DNA from: Jeotgalibacillus salarius | GTDB taxonomy: Bacteria > Bacillota > Bacilli > Bacillales > Jeotgalibacillaceae | Assembly: GCF_004405125.1 (NCBI RefSeq) | Contig: NZ_SORX01000002.1 | Span: 434,001-498,000 of the forward strand | Length of the DNA stretch: 64,000 nt | Direction: 5' to 3' | In this document: positions 55,479 to 64,000 of the stretch, one piece after another | Position numbering within the stretch: position 1 is the stretch's first letter | Layout of the letters: every line of letters starts with the position of its first letter | Translations under genes and position numbers: made by a program | Notes under the pieces: generated by a model | What the model saw: only the letters and a program-made list of their open reading frames with translations | What the model was told of the DNA's origin: nothing | Databases searched by the model: none

Positions 55479-56900
55479 TTAAGAATGAATTGCTTTTCCA
55501 TCTACAGCTAAAGCCGCTTCACCGATCGCTTCACTGAGTGTCGGATGAGGGTGAATTGTCTGACCAACTTCCCAAGGTGTTGCATCCAGTACACGGGCAA
55601 GTCCCGCTTCAGAAATCATATCTGTTACATGAGGTCCAATCATATGCACACCTAAAATATCATTTGAAGCTTTATCAGCAATGATTTTCACAAAGCCATC
55701 TGACTTACCAAACACTAATGCTTTACCAATTGCTTTGAACGGGAATTTCCCAATTTTTACGTCATGGCCTGCATCTTTTGCCTGCTGCTCTGTAAGCCCG
55801 ACACTGGCAGCTTCGGGACTGGAATAAATACATTTGGAAACGAGGCTGTAATCGATCGGCTCAACTTCCAGATTTGCAATATGCTCAACTGCATGAATGC
55901 CCTCATGAGATGCTACATGGGCAAGCTGCAGTCCGCCGATCACATCACCGATTGCATAAATGTGAGATTCTTTCGTCTGCAGTTTGCTGTTTACTTTAAT
56001 GAAACCATTCTCAACTTGAATATCAGTGTTTTCAAGGCCAATTCCTTCAGTATTGGCACTCCGTCCGACTGACACAAGAATTTTTTCAGCTTTATATTCT
56101 ACAGTTTCACCTTTTACTTCCGCTGAAATCGCAACTGATGCACCAGTTTCAGCGCTTGCAGGATCTACTTTCGCATTTGTTACTATCGTAATCCCTTTTT
56201 TCTTAAGAAGCTTTTCCATTTCTTTTGATACATCAGCATCTTCTGTAGGGATTATACGGTCCGCGTACTCGAGCACCGTAACTTCTACACCAAAATCGGA
56301 CAGCATCGAAGCCCATTCGATCCCGATTACACCACCACCAACAATGATGATTGATTTTGGCAGCTCTTCAAGCTCTAACGTCTCATCTGAACTGAGAATG
56401 TGTGTTCCATCAATTTCAAGGCCTGGCAAAGAACGTGGTCTCGAGCCTGTTGCAACGATGACATTTTTAGGAATCAGCATTTCATTTTCAGTGCCATCAG
56501 TCATTTCAACAGAAACCGTACCCGGCATTGGTGAGAAAATAGAAGGTCCAAGAATTCTTCCAAAACCGTCAAAGACATCAATTTTTCCCTGCTTCATCAA
56601 GTGCTGCACACCTTTATGAAGCTGATCCACAATTGACTGTTTACGTTTTTGTACTTTTGTAAAATTCAACACTGCTTCATTGATTTCGACGCCGAATTCA
56701 TCTGCATTTTTAGCAGTGGCGTATACTTCCGCACTTCTTAAAAGTGCTTTACTCGGTATACAGCCTCTGTGTAAACACGTTCCGCCTATTTTTCCTTTTT
56801 CAACAATCGCTGTCTTCAAACCCAGCTGTGAAGCTCTTATTGCTGCGACATAACCGCCCGTGCCTCCACCGAGTATGACGAGATCATATTCTTCTGCCAT
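55479..56900 (-). CDS. lpdV: Dihydrolipoyl dehydrogenase of the Bkd complex
   Basis: FAD enzyme E3 reoxidising the lipoyl groups of E2, 473 residues. FAD loop LGGGTGGYVAAIRA, redox disulfide GGTCLHRGCIP (C42, C47), NAD loop VGGGVIGIEWAS and the C-terminal His-Glu pair in HPHPTLSE are all present. AGGAGG precedes the ATG. Its place between buk and bkdAA identifies it as the branched-chain E3 rather than the pyruvate dehydrogenase one. Confidence 0.95.
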   Translation of the reverse strand: MAEEYDLVILGGGTGGYVAAIRASQLGLKTAIVEKGKIGGTCLHRGCIPSKALLRSAEVYATAKNADEFGVEINEAVLNFTKVQKRKQSIVDQLHKGVQHLMKQGKIDVFDGFGRILGPSIFSPMPGTVSVEMTDGTENEMLIPKNVIVATGSRPRSLPGLEIDGTHILSSDETLELEELPKSIIIVGGGVIGIEWASMLSDFGVEVTVLEYADRIIPTEDADVSKEMEKLLKKKGITIVTNAKVDPASAETGASVAISAEVKGETVEYKAEKILVSVGRSANTEGIGLENTDIQVENGFIKVNSKLQTKESHIYAIGDVIGGLQLAHVASHEGIHAVEHIANLEVEPIDYSLVSKCIYSSPEAASVGLTEQQAKDAGHDVKIGKFPFKAIGKALVFGKSDGFVKIIADKASNDILGVHMIGPHVTDMISEAGLARVLDATPWEVGQTIHPHPTLSEAIGEAALAVDGKAIHS

Positions 56901-56911
56901 GGTCGTTCCTC

Positions 56912-57994
56912 CTAATTCACTGAATATATTTTTGCGGATTCTTCTTTTCTAAGTACTCTCAAAGCACCTTCTGCAAGTGCCTGAAGTTCATTTTCTCCTG
57001 GCTGGACAATGACATCTGCGATCCAGTCCACCCGTTTACTAATAAGTCCAACAAATTCTTTACCATAAGCGAGACCACCGGTTAGTATAATCGCGTCTGC
57101 TTTTCCACTGACTACAGCAGCGGCAGCACCGATTTCCTTTGCAACCTGATAAGCCATCGCCTCATATATTTGTTTTGCTTTAGCATCTCCATTTTGAATC
57201 ATCTGTTCAACTTTCACTGCATCGTTCGTACCGAGATAACCGACAAGTCCTCCCTGTCCAACGAGCATCTTCATGATTTCATCTCTGTAATAATCCCCTG
57301 AAAAACAAAGTTCGACCAAGTCTCCAGCCGGCACGGTTCCTGCCCGCTCCGGACTGAATGGCCCATCCCCGTGCAGTCCGTTGTTCACATCAATCACCCG
57401 GCCATTATGGTGAACTCCTACAGTGATACCTCCGCCCATGTGTGTAACAACAAAAGTTGATTCGTTGTAAGGCTTGCCAACCTCTTTCGCCACACGCCGA
57501 GCGACTGCTTTTTGATTCAATGCATGAAAAATACTTTTGCGTTCGATTAAAGAAAACCCTGAAACTCTTGCTGTATCAGACAACTCGTCTACTACAACAG
57601 GGTCAACAATATATGACGGTATGTTTAATCCCTGGGCAATTTCATAAGCGATAATGCCGCCAAGATTAGATGCATGCTGACCAGAGTACCCCTGTCTCAA
57701 ATCTTTTAACATTGCATCATTCACACTGTATGTTCCACCTTCAATCGGTCGGAGAAGGCCTCCCCTTCCACAAACCGCATCGAGCTTTGATACATTCATA
57801 CCTTCTTCATCAAGCGCTTCAAGTATCGTTTTTTTCCTGAATTGATATTGATCGATAATTTTATCGAACTGATCAATCACAGCTGAATCATGACGAATCG
57901 TTTTTTCTAAAATTGCAGTTTCACTGTCAAAGATGCCAATCTTTGTTGAAGTTGAACCTGGGTTGATGACTAATATACGGTAATTTTGATCCTG
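56912..57994 (-). CDS. buk: Butyrate kinase (branched acyl kinase)
   Basis: Acetokinase-family enzyme making ATP from branched acyl phosphates, 360 residues. Signatures are [15 protein letters not shown] and [26 protein letters not shown] 57994 has TGGAGGG upstream; a longer frame from 58024 is less likely. Acts after Ptb to release isobutyrate, isovalerate or methylbutyrate with ATP gain. Confidence 0.93.
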   Translation of the reverse strand, partial: QDQNYRILVINPGSTSTKIGIFDSETAILEKTIRHDSAVIDQFDKIIDQYQFRKKTILEALDEEGMNVSKLDAVCGRGGLLRPIEGGTYSVNDAMLKDLRQGYSGQHASNLGGIIAYEIAQGLNIPSYIVDPVVVDELSDTARVSGFSLIERKSIFHALNQKAVARRVAKEVGKPYNESTFVVTHMGGGITVGVHHNGRVIDVNNGLHGDGPFSPERAGTVPAGDLVELCFSGDYYRDEIMKMLVGQGGLVGYLGTNDAVKVEQMIQNGDAKAKQIYEAMAYQVAKEIGAAAAVVSGKADAIILTGGLAYGKEFVGLISKRVDWIADVIVQPGENELQALAEGALRVLRKEESAKIYSVN

Positions 57995-58058
57995 CACGAT
58001 ATTCCCTCCAGACATACAGACCAATGCACCTGTCAGACAGGTGCATTGGTTTATTCAA

Positions 58059-59156
58059 TTATGATCTTCTGCTTAAAATGTTGTGCTCACTGCGAAGGAA
58101 CTGACTTCTTGACTTCGCCATGCTTTCAATACGTTCTTCAGCCATACGGTCAGCTGCAAGGTAACTCGGAACGCCATCACGTTTAGCAATTTCAAATACA
58201 CGTGAAACATTATCATATACTTTTTCTACATTTTTCATTGCTCGTTCACGATTATATCCATTCAGTTCATCAGCTACGTTGATTACACCACCTGCATTGA
58301 TTACATAGTCAGGTGCGTATACGATCCCGCGCTCATGAAGAATATCACCATGTTTTGTTTCTTTCAGCTGGTTATTTGCTGCACCCGCAATAACGTCTGC
58401 TTTCAAAACTTCAAGCGTGTTGTCATTGATAATTGCGCCAAGTGCACATGGTGCAAAAATATCACATTCCACACTGTAAATTTCGTTGATTTCAACTGCT
58501 TTTGCTCCAAATTCATCAACTGCACGCTGAACAGCTTCTTTGTTGATATCTGTAACGATGAGTTTCGCCCCTTCTTCGTGTAAGTGGCGGCAAAGTGTAA
58601 ATGCTACATTCCCTACACCCTGAACAGCAATAGTCTTACCTTCCAGAGAATCGCTTCCATAAGCTTCTTTTGCTGCAGCTTTAATTCCACGGTATACACC
58701 GTAAGCTGTTACAGGTGACGGGTTGCCTGATGAACCGAATGCTGGAGAAATACCGGTTACATAGTCTGTTTCTTCATGAATCAGGTCCATATCCTTTACA
58801 GTTGTACCAACGTCTTCAGCTGTAATATATCGGCCTGCCAATCCTTGAATATAACGGCCGAATGCACGGAACATCTCATCATTTTTATCCTTAAGCGGAT
58901 CTCCGATAATCACTGTTTTACCCCCGCCAAGATTCAGACCGGCAGCAGCGTTTTTGTAAGTCATTCCTTTTGCAAGACGCAGCGCATCTTCAATCGCATC
59001 TGCCTCTGTATCATACGTCCACATTCTTGTTCCACCTAATGCTGGTCCAAGTGTTGTATCATGAATCGCAATAATTGCTTTTAGCCCTGAATTTTTATCC
59101 TGACAGAATACAAGCTGCTCATAATCATATTTTTCCATGTAAGTAAATAGTTCCAT
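58059..59156 (-). CDS. bcd: Leucine (branched-chain amino acid) dehydrogenase
   Basis: NAD-dependent oxidative deaminase of Leu, Val and Ile, giving the 2-oxoacid substrates of the Bkd complex. 365 residues; catalytic K80 in [10 protein letters not shown] and the Rossmann loop VQGVGNVAF are present. AGGGGGC lies upstream of the ATG. The sequence is very close to the B. subtilis enzyme as recalled, including length. Confidence 0.96.
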   Translation of the reverse strand: MELFTYMEKYDYEQLVFCQDKNSGLKAIIAIHDTTLGPALGGTRMWTYDTEADAIEDALRLAKGMTYKNAAAGLNLGGGKTVIIGDPLKDKNDEMFRAFGRYIQGLAGRYITAEDVGTTVKDMDLIHEETDYVTGISPAFGSSGNPSPVTAYGVYRGIKAAAKEAYGSDSLEGKTIAVQGVGNVAFTLCRHLHEEGAKLIVTDINKEAVQRAVDEFGAKAVEINEIYSVECDIFAPCALGAIINDNTLEVLKADVIAGAANNQLKETKHGDILHERGIVYAPDYVINAGGVINVADELNGYNRERAMKNVEKVYDNVSRVFEIAKRDGVPSYLAADRMAEERIESMAKSRSQFLRSEHNILSRRS

Positions 59157-59174
59157 TGTTAGTGCCCCCTAAAT

Positions 59175-60080
59175 TTAATATGAAGTACATATTGCAAGCG
59201 CAAGTGAGTACAGCTTGCTTTCTGCTGTATCAGCTCTTGAAGTCAATACAATTGGTGCTTTCGCGCCGGAAATGACTGCTCCGACCTTGCTGTTGCCAAA
59301 ATACATTAAAGATTTATATAAAATGTTACCTGCTTCAATTGAAGGTACGAGCAGGATATCTGCATTCCCTGCGGCCGGACCGGTAATCCCTTTATGTGCT
59401 GCAGCTTTTTCAGAAACCGCATTATCAAGCGCTAGCGGTCCATCCACCACACACCCTTTAATCTGACCCCTGCGGTTCATCTGAGTTAATGCTGCTGCAT
59501 CAAGTGTGGCCTGCATGGCGGGATTAATTGTTTCTACAGCGGCTAAAGGTGCTACAGACGGATTTTCCAATCCTGCACCATGAGCGATTTTTACCGCATT
59601 ATTAATAATTTGAACCTTCTGATTTAGATCTGGTGCAATATTCATCGCAGCATCAGTGATAAAAATACTTCTTTTAATAGAAGGTACTTCAAATAGCGCA
59701 ACATGTGAAAGGACGTTTCCAGTTCTTAACCCGACTTCCTTATTTAACACTGCTTTCAGCAACACACTCGTTTCAACATGACCCTTCATTAACACACCAG
59801 CTTGTCCCGAGCTTACAAGCTTAACAGCTTCCAGTGAAGCAGTATGTACGTTTTCAGCATGATGAATTCTCACTGATTCATGGCGATGCAATGCCGGAAA
59901 AGATTGTTCAATCATCGCGTTGATTTTTGACTCATGACCAACAAGAATAAAATTAGCTAATCGTCTTTCAACTGCCATATCCACTGCTTTTAAGACTTCC
60001 TGATCTTCTGATGAGGCAACAGCTACAGTTGCACCAGCTGCAGATTCCGCTTTTTTAATAATGTCATCAAAGCTAACCAA
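59175..60080 (-). CDS. ptb: Phosphate butyryltransferase
   Basis: Converts branched acyl-CoA and phosphate to acyl phosphate and CoA, 301 residues of the Pta/Ptb fold (MKGHVETSVLLKAVLNKEVGLR, FITDAAMNIAPDLNQK, LVPSIEAGNILYKSL). The TTG at 60080 has AAAGGAG eight bases upstream and lies two bases after the bkdR stop codon ends; an earlier frame to 60182 lies inside bkdR. No room exists for a promoter between bkdR and ptb. Confidence 0.92.
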   Translation of the reverse strand: MVSFDDIIKKAESAAGATVAVASSEDQEVLKAVDMAVERRLANFILVGHESKINAMIEQSFPALHRHESVRIHHAENVHTASLEAVKLVSSGQAGVLMKGHVETSVLLKAVLNKEVGLRTGNVLSHVALFEVPSIKRSIFITDAAMNIAPDLNQKVQIINNAVKIAHGAGLENPSVAPLAAVETINPAMQATLDAAALTQMNRRGQIKGCVVDGPLALDNAVSEKAAAHKGITGPAAGNADILLVPSIEAGNILYKSLMYFGNSKVGAVISGAKAPIVLTSRADTAESKLYSLALAICTSY

Positions 60081-60081
60081 C

Positions 60082-62097
60082 CTATCCACTCCTTTCAATT
60101 TCAACCTGATATTTCTCAATCTTGTAATAGAGATTCCTGATTGAAATATCAAGTTCCTTTGCGGTTGCGGTTTTGTTCCCACCGTGCTTTCTCAATGTTT
60201 GTTCAATGATTTCTTTTTCAACATTTTCCAGCTGTTCAGCCAGCGGTCCGTTCATTTCACGCTTAAATGAACGCTCTGTTTGAAGCGGGATTAAATGCTT
60301 CTGCTCAATGATTTCTTCTTTTTGATCCATAAAAATCATCGCTCTGCTTAACACGTTTTCAAGTTCCCGGACATTCCCTGGCCAATTATGATCCATTAAT
60401 TGTTCAAGTGCTTCTTTTGAGATCCCTTTTACAACTCTTCCAAACGACTGATTTAATTTCAGTATCAGTCTTTCGCAAATTGCCGGAATATCCTGTTTGT
60501 GCGATCTGAGTGCCGGCAACTGAAGGGTCAGCCGGGATAAGTAATAATATAGTTCTTCCATAAACTGATCTTTTGCGATTGCACGTTCCAGATTGATGTG
60601 TGAAGCTGTGATCACTCTCGCATTAAACGGTATCGTTTCTTCACTGTTTATTTTCAATATTTGTCTGGACTTGAGTGCTTCAAGAATTTTCTCCTGCGCC
60701 TCAAGACTCAGTTCACCAATTTCATCAAGAAACACTGTCCCATCCCCGGCCCGTTCAAAAAGTCCTGGAGAAGATTCGGTTCCGAATAGCGTTTCAAGTA
60801 AAAAGGCGGCTGGCATACTGCCGCAGTTCACTCTATGGAAGGCATTATATTTCCTGTCACTTCCATTGTGTATGGCATTGGCAAACAATTCCTTTCCGCT
60901 ACCCTGTTCACCTCTCAGAAGAACTGTTGTGTTTGTCTTTGAAGCGACCTTCGCCTGCTCAGTTACTAATTGAATGTCATCAGAGTTACCAAGAATGTCT
61001 TCAAAAGTATACTTTGCCTCAAGTGACCGGATAATTCTTCTTGCACGATCAAGTTCTGATGTCAGCTGATGAATTTCAGAAAGGTCATGGATGACGCCAA
61101 CGCTTCCTTTCAACTGTCCGTTTACAATGATTGGTGCAACATTAACTGCTACTTCTTTCTTATTTGGACCAACGATCATTTTGACACCACGTACCGGACG
61201 GCGTGTATTCAACACTTGCATGTGCATACTCTCGCCTTCAAATATATCCGCCTCTGCTGGCTGATTGATAACCTCTGCCTCCGACAGACCCGTCAGCCTG
61301 GTGTATGCACGGTTAATCATCAGTCCACGACCCTGCTCGTCTACAACTGATATTGCGTCATCACTCGATTGTATAATCGCTTCCAGCATCGTTTGGATTT
61401 CTTTCAAGTTCGTCATTTCTTCAGCAAGATTGACTACTTCAGTAATATCCTTAAAAACGGCAAATGCACCTATTACCTCCCCAGATTCATTTACCATCGG
61501 AATTCTTGTCGTTACGACCTTGGTGCCATTTTCAAGCATTAGTTCCTGATTATTTTCAGTACGGCCTGTTTCAATGATCCTGGGAAGTCCGCTGAGCGGA
61601 ACAACTTGGTAAATGGATTGATGAAGCGCTTTTTCTTTATCTATACCAATCATCTCGGCGGCTCTGTCGTTGAATAAAATAATTCTTTGATCGCAGTCAA
61701 TCCCAATCATGCCATCATGAGTAGAATTCATTGCGAGTTCTCTTATGTAAGAGTCATGTTCAAGATGAGAGATCAGTGATTCTTTTTCTGTCAGAAGTTG
61801 ATATACTAAAGATGCTACACTGCCAGGAATTAAGACAGTTTTTCTGGATCTGGCTTCACGCAGCTGATTAAATGTTTCTTCATCACCTGTCACATCTATA
61901 ATAATATCTGTATGATCACTTAAGTATTTTTTCCAATCCTGTCCGACTTCGATGTTCAGTGACTGTGCCAATGTGAGACCCGGCGCCTGCGGATCGTGAT
62001 CGACAACTGCATACACTTGAAAAGCATCACTTTCAGCCATCACTTGCAGCAAGGCGACACCTCCACGCCCAGCTCCGACAATCAGCACTTTTTGCAA
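60082..62097 (-). CDS. bkdR: BkdR-type regulator lacking the sigma-54 contact loop
   Basis: Enhancer-binding protein family regulator, 671 residues: N-terminal Rossmann-like domain (VGAGRGGVALL, 1-100), two PAS domains (about 130-340), AAA+ domain with Walker A RGEQGSGKE and Walker B TVFLDEIGE, and a C-terminal Fis-type helix-turn-helix (NKTATAKELDISIRNLYYKI). Where family members carry GAFTGA the sequence reads LFGTESSPGLFERAG, without that loop. The usual FREDLYYRL arginines are replaced (FMEELYYYL). It leads the bkd operon behind a sigma-A-like promoter, so it probably acts without sigma-54. Confidence 0.9.
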   Translation of the reverse strand: MQKVLIVGAGRGGVALLQVMAESDAFQVYAVVDHDPQAPGLTLAQSLNIEVGQDWKKYLSDHTDIIIDVTGDEETFNQLREARSRKTVLIPGSVASLVYQLLTEKESLISHLEHDSYIRELAMNSTHDGMIGIDCDQRIILFNDRAAEMIGIDKEKALHQSIYQVVPLSGLPRIIETGRTENNQELMLENGTKVVTTRIPMVNESGEVIGAFAVFKDITEVVNLAEEMTNLKEIQTMLEAIIQSSDDAISVVDEQGRGLMINRAYTRLTGLSEAEVINQPAEADIFEGESMHMQVLNTRRPVRGVKMIVGPNKKEVAVNVAPIIVNGQLKGSVGVIHDLSEIHQLTSELDRARRIIRSLEAKYTFEDILGNSDDIQLVTEQAKVASKTNTTVLLRGEQGSGKELFANAIHNGSDRKYNAFHRVNCGSMPAAFLLETLFGTESSPGLFERAGDGTVFLDEIGELSLEAQEKILEALKSRQILKINSEETIPFNARVITASHINLERAIAKDQFMEELYYYLSRLTLQLPALRSHKQDIPAICERLILKLNQSFGRVVKGISKEALEQLMDHNWPGNVRELENVLSRAMIFMDQKEEIIEQKHLIPLQTERSFKREMNGPLAEQLENVEKEIIEQTLRKHGGNKTATAKELDISIRNLYYKIEKYQVEIERSG

Positions 62098-62146
62098 TTT
62101 ATTTCATCCTTCCTTATCTATCGCGCAATATCTTGCAACCTCTTAC

Positions 62147-62175
62147 ATTGTACATGAAAGCCTTTTCCTTGACAA
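62147..62175 (-). promoter_or_regulatory. Predicted sigma-A promoter of bkdR-bkd operon
   Basis: On the minus strand, TTGTCA (62170-62175), 17 bases, TACAAT (62147-62152), both 5 of 6. Its -35 shares five bases with the -35 of the divergent yqzF promoter. Confidence 0.65.
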
Positions 62176-62197
62176 TGATTTTTATTAATCGCATAGT
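62169..62197 (+). promoter_or_regulatory. Predicted sigma-A promoter of yqzF
   Basis: Perfect TTGACA (62169-62174), 17 bases, CATAGT (62192-62197, 4 of 6). It overlaps the bkdR promoter through the shared TGACA core. Confidence 0.5.
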
Positions 62198-62230
62198 TTG
62201 TACATACTTATCGTTTTAAGGAGTTAGATT

Positions 62231-62473
62231 ATGGCACGTATAATTGCGTTAATTATCTTATTAATCCCTGGCGTCATTGCCGCATATGGTATTAAGCTTA
62301 TGAGAGATATGTTTTTTGGACTTCAGGCAGCATGGTTGCCATCACTGGCAATACAATTTTTTCTTGGACTGATTATGTTCCTTGCCGGACTCAGCTTTAT
62401 TGGAGGATTTCTTCTTCACAGGGATCGCAAAAAAAACAAAGTACAGCAGCGTTTTAAAAGAAAAGAGCAGTAA
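62231..62473 (+). CDS. yqzF: DUF2627 membrane protein (YqzF-like)
   Basis: An 80-residue protein with two predicted membrane helices (IIALIILLIPGVIAAYGIKLM and FFLGLIMFLAGLSFIGGFLLH) and a basic cytoplasmic tail. It fits the DUF2627/YqzF family, found next to bkdR in Bacillus; the function is unknown. AAGGAG lies upstream of the ATG. Single gene ended by a bidirectional terminator. Confidence 0.85.
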   Translation: MARIIALIILLIPGVIAAYGIKLMRDMFFGLQAAWLPSLAIQFFLGLIMFLAGLSFIGGFLLHRDRKKNKVQQRFKRKEQ

Positions 62474-62500
62474 AAGCAATTATGCTTTTACTGCTCTTTT
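62461..62500. terminator. Bidirectional terminator between yqzF and the GDPD gene
   Basis: Perfect 18-base-pair stem AAAAGAGCAG...CTGCTCTTTT with loop ATTA (62461-62478 and 62483-62500), between convergent genes and overlapping both ends. Confidence 0.92.
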
Positions 62501-63205
62501 CTTTTTCAATTGCTCTGCCAGTTCCGGATAGTCGGTAATAACCCCGTTTAATCCTGCTTGTATCCACTTTTCGATTGCAACCGGTTTGTTCAGCGTATAA
62601 AGCCTTACCGGAACTCCATTCTGCTGACAATCTTTCATCAGTTTTTCCGTCATTACACGCTGATTTGCATGTATTGCATCTGCGCCAGTCGATTGTGCCA
62701 ATAAAAGAGGGTTAGTCCCTTTCTTTGAGTACAAAGCAGCAACCTCACTATTTGTCAGTTCTTTCAGCTTTCTGACACTTTGAAGATTAAACGTAGAAAA
62801 AATGACTCTTTCCTCCAGGTTAAATTTTGCAACTTTTTGCACAACTAGTTCTTCCATTCCTTCATAACGGATTTTATCGTTTTTTAATTCAATATTGATG
62901 ATCAGGCTGTTATGTTGCGCCCATTCAAGCACTTCATCCAGAAGTGGGATTCTTTCTTTTTTCAGCCAACCGCTTTTAATTGAAAATTTTTTTATTTCTT
63001 TTAAGGTTTTATCCTTAATATATCCTCTGCCATTTGTTGTTCTATTTACTGTTTCATCGTGAATGACAAAACATTCACGATCCTTTGACATTTGTACATC
63101 AAGTTCAATGCCATAACAGCCTGTTTTTTCAGCTTTTTTAAATGCCAGCATCGTATTTTCAGGATATTTTCCTGAACTGCCTCTGTGTGCAAATATATTT
63201 GACAT
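62480..63205 (-). CDS. Glycerophosphodiester phosphodiesterase (YqiK-like)
   Basis: GDPD TIM-barrel enzyme hydrolysing glycerophosphodiesters to glycerol-3-phosphate and alcohol, 241 residues. Catalytic motif HRGSSGKYPENT, metal-binding ELDVQ and HD in FVIHDETVNRTTNG are conserved. No signal peptide, so it is cytoplasmic. ATG 63205 with GAGAGGTGAT upstream is preferred over 63214. Located next to spo0A as in B. subtilis (yqiK). Confidence 0.9.
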   Translation of the reverse strand: MSNIFAHRGSSGKYPENTMLAFKKAEKTGCYGIELDVQMSKDRECFVIHDETVNRTTNGRGYIKDKTLKEIKKFSIKSGWLKKERIPLLDEVLEWAQHNSLIINIELKNDKIRYEGMEELVVQKVAKFNLEERVIFSTFNLQSVRKLKELTNSEVAALYSKKGTNPLLLAQSTGADAIHANQRVMTEKLMKDCQQNGVPVRLYTLNKPVAIEKWIQAGLNGVITDYPELAEQLKKKRAVKA

Positions 63206-63236
63206 GAAGATCACCTCTCACTTTAAAATAATCTAT

Positions 63237-63266
63237 GAAAAAAGCGCCAGTTCAGTTACCGGCGCT
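63237..63266 (-). terminator. Terminator of spo0A
   Basis: Stem AGCGCC/GGCGCT with an inner paired segment, followed on the minus strand by six Ts, shortly after the spo0A stop. Confidence 0.85.
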
Positions 63267-63280
63267 CGTCGTTCCTATTG

Positions 63281-64000
63281 TCAGCTTGCTTTATGTTCCA
63301 GGCGGAGCTTGTCTGCAACCATCGCAATAAACTCTGAATTTGTAGGCTTGGATTTTACAGCCGAAACTGTGTATCCGAACATGTTTGTGATCGCATCAAC
63401 GTTACCTCTGTTCCACGCAACTTCAATTGCATGACGGATTGCTCTTTCAACCCGGGAAGAGGTTGTGTTAAATTTCTTCGCAATATCCGGGTATAGGATT
63501 TTGGTAATAGAGCCCAGCAGTTCAATATCATGATATACCATTGAAATCGCTTCTCTTAAATACATGTACCCTTTAATGTGAGCTGGTACACCTATTTCAT
63601 GAATCACACTCGTAATACTGGCATCAAGGTTCGGTTTTTTTGTCTTCTCTCTTTTTGTAGCATAATTCAGTGGACGTTCTTTTTTACCCAGGACCTGTCT
63701 GATAACCTGCAGCAGGTTTTCCATATCAAAAGGTTTTAAAATAAAATATGAAGCACCAAGTTCAAGTGCTTTTGTAGTCACATCCTCCTGGCCAAATGCA
63801 GTAAGCATGATCACGTGGGGATTTTTTTCAAGTTCAAGCTCTTTCATCTTTTCCAGTGCGTTTAAACCATCAATGTGAGGCATAATAATATCCAACAAGC
63901 ATACATCCACTTCAGTATCCTCAACCATGTTTAGGAACTCCTGTCCATTAAACGCGGTACCTGCTACCTCCATGTCAGGCTGACTGTTAATAAAAGCCTC
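63281..64000 (-). CDS. spo0A: Spo0A sporulation response regulator (5' end outside window)
   Basis: Master transcription factor of sporulation. The visible 239 residues contain most of the receiver domain, with phospho-acceptor Asp in [13 protein letters not shown] and conserved Lys in [10 protein letters not shown], and the complete DNA-binding domain ([43 protein letters not shown]), ending [18 protein letters not shown]. The frame is open to the right edge, so the first codons are missing. It controls spoIIA in this same window through SigH and Spo0A boxes. Confidence 0.97.
   Translation of the reverse strand, partial: EAFINSQPDMEVAGTAFNGQEFLNMVEDTEVDVCLLDIIMPHIDGLNALEKMKELELEKNPHVIMLTAFGQEDVTTKALELGASYFILKPFDMENLLQVIRQVLGKKERPLNYATKREKTKKPNLDASITSVIHEIGVPAHIKGYMYLREAISMVYHDIELLGSITKILYPDIAKKFNTTSSRVERAIRHAIEVAWNRGNVDAITNMFGYTVSAVKSKPTNSEFIAMVADKLRLEHKAS

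Noticed and set aside
62110-62140. A -24/-12-like sequence (TTGCAAGATATTGCG) upstream of bkdR, suggesting a sigma-54 promoter.
   Set aside because: The TG and GC cores are separated by nine bases instead of the required ten, the GG is missing, and the BkdR in this window lacks the sigma-54 contact loop.
1-64000. CRISPR array, tRNA, rRNA, integrase-bounded island or intact insertion sequence.
   Set aside because: No regularly spaced repeats, cloverleaf-like sequences, transposase genes or att-like flanks were seen; xerD is the housekeeping recombinase in its normal place.

Overview
The window is a chromosomal segment of a spore-forming, low-to-moderate GC Bacillaceae-type Firmicute. The sporulation genes (spmAB, spoVA, spoIIA-sigF, spoIIM, dacB, dacF, spo0A), the strong AGGAGG-type ribosome sites with many TTG/GTG starts, and gene order recalled from Bacillus subtilis (res, scp, spoIIA, xerD-fur-spoIIM, yqk, yqj, art, bkd, spo0A) all point there. 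It is not B. subtilis itself, because genes are missing, added and inverted relative to that order. The genus is not determined; a Jeotgalibacillus-like relative is only a guess. No rRNA, tRNA, CRISPR array, prophage or intact insertion sequence was seen. One short internally reduced repeat element lies between artQ and artP.

Layout. 1-3.6 kb (minus): end of the cytochrome c maturation operon resC-resB-resA and rluB. 3.7-7.9 kb (plus): scpA-scpB, then dacB-spmA-spmB and a DUF309 gene, inverted relative to the neighbours. 8-20.8 kb (minus): ribT, lysA with a coupled 28-codon membrane ORF, a shortened spoVA operon (AA-AB-AF only), spoIIAA-spoIIAB-sigF with a recognisable SigH promoter, dacF, pdp, deoB, xerD, fur, spoIIM, nudF. 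20.9-26.1 kb: the yqkF/yqkE/yqkD/yqkB neighbourhood with an inserted ketone-body/leucine module (scoAB plus HMG-CoA lyase) and a CDGSH protein. 26.2-44 kb: the yqj-like block, with a LexA-boxed uvrX, yqjQ-yqjP, proI behind a proline T-box, a glycosyltransferase, namA, rnz, zwf and gnd, DNA polymerase IV, an orphan CheW, an M20 peptidase, an acyl-CoA carboxyltransferase with methylmalonyl-CoA epimerase, a Prli42-like miniprotein and a YqjA-like exporter. 44-47 kb: arginine-type ABC transporter artPQR and bacilliredoxin brxB. 47.2-62.1 kb (minus): meaB-mutB-mutA and the branched-chain keto acid operon bkdR-ptb-bcd-buk-lpdV-bkdAA-bkdAB-bkdB. 62.2-64 kb: yqzF, a glycerophosphodiesterase and the 3' part of spo0A.

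A common thread is branched-chain amino acid and propionate catabolism. Bcd and the Bkd complex make branched acyl-CoAs, Ptb/Buk recover ATP, HMG-CoA lyase and ScoAB finish leucine breakdown, and the carboxyltransferase, epimerase, mutase and MeaB handle the propionyl/methylmalonyl-CoA branch. Three cre-like sites, one matching all 14 consensus positions, suggest CcpA control of three of these units. The most notable observations are a BkdR enhancer-binding protein that lacks the sigma-54 contact loop and the arginine-finger positions and sits behind a sigma-A-like promoter; a possible C-rich small RNA opposite the brxB-meaB interval; and a spoVA operon without C, D and E. Coordinates use the start best supported by ribosome-site spacing and family length; alternatives are stated in each entry.
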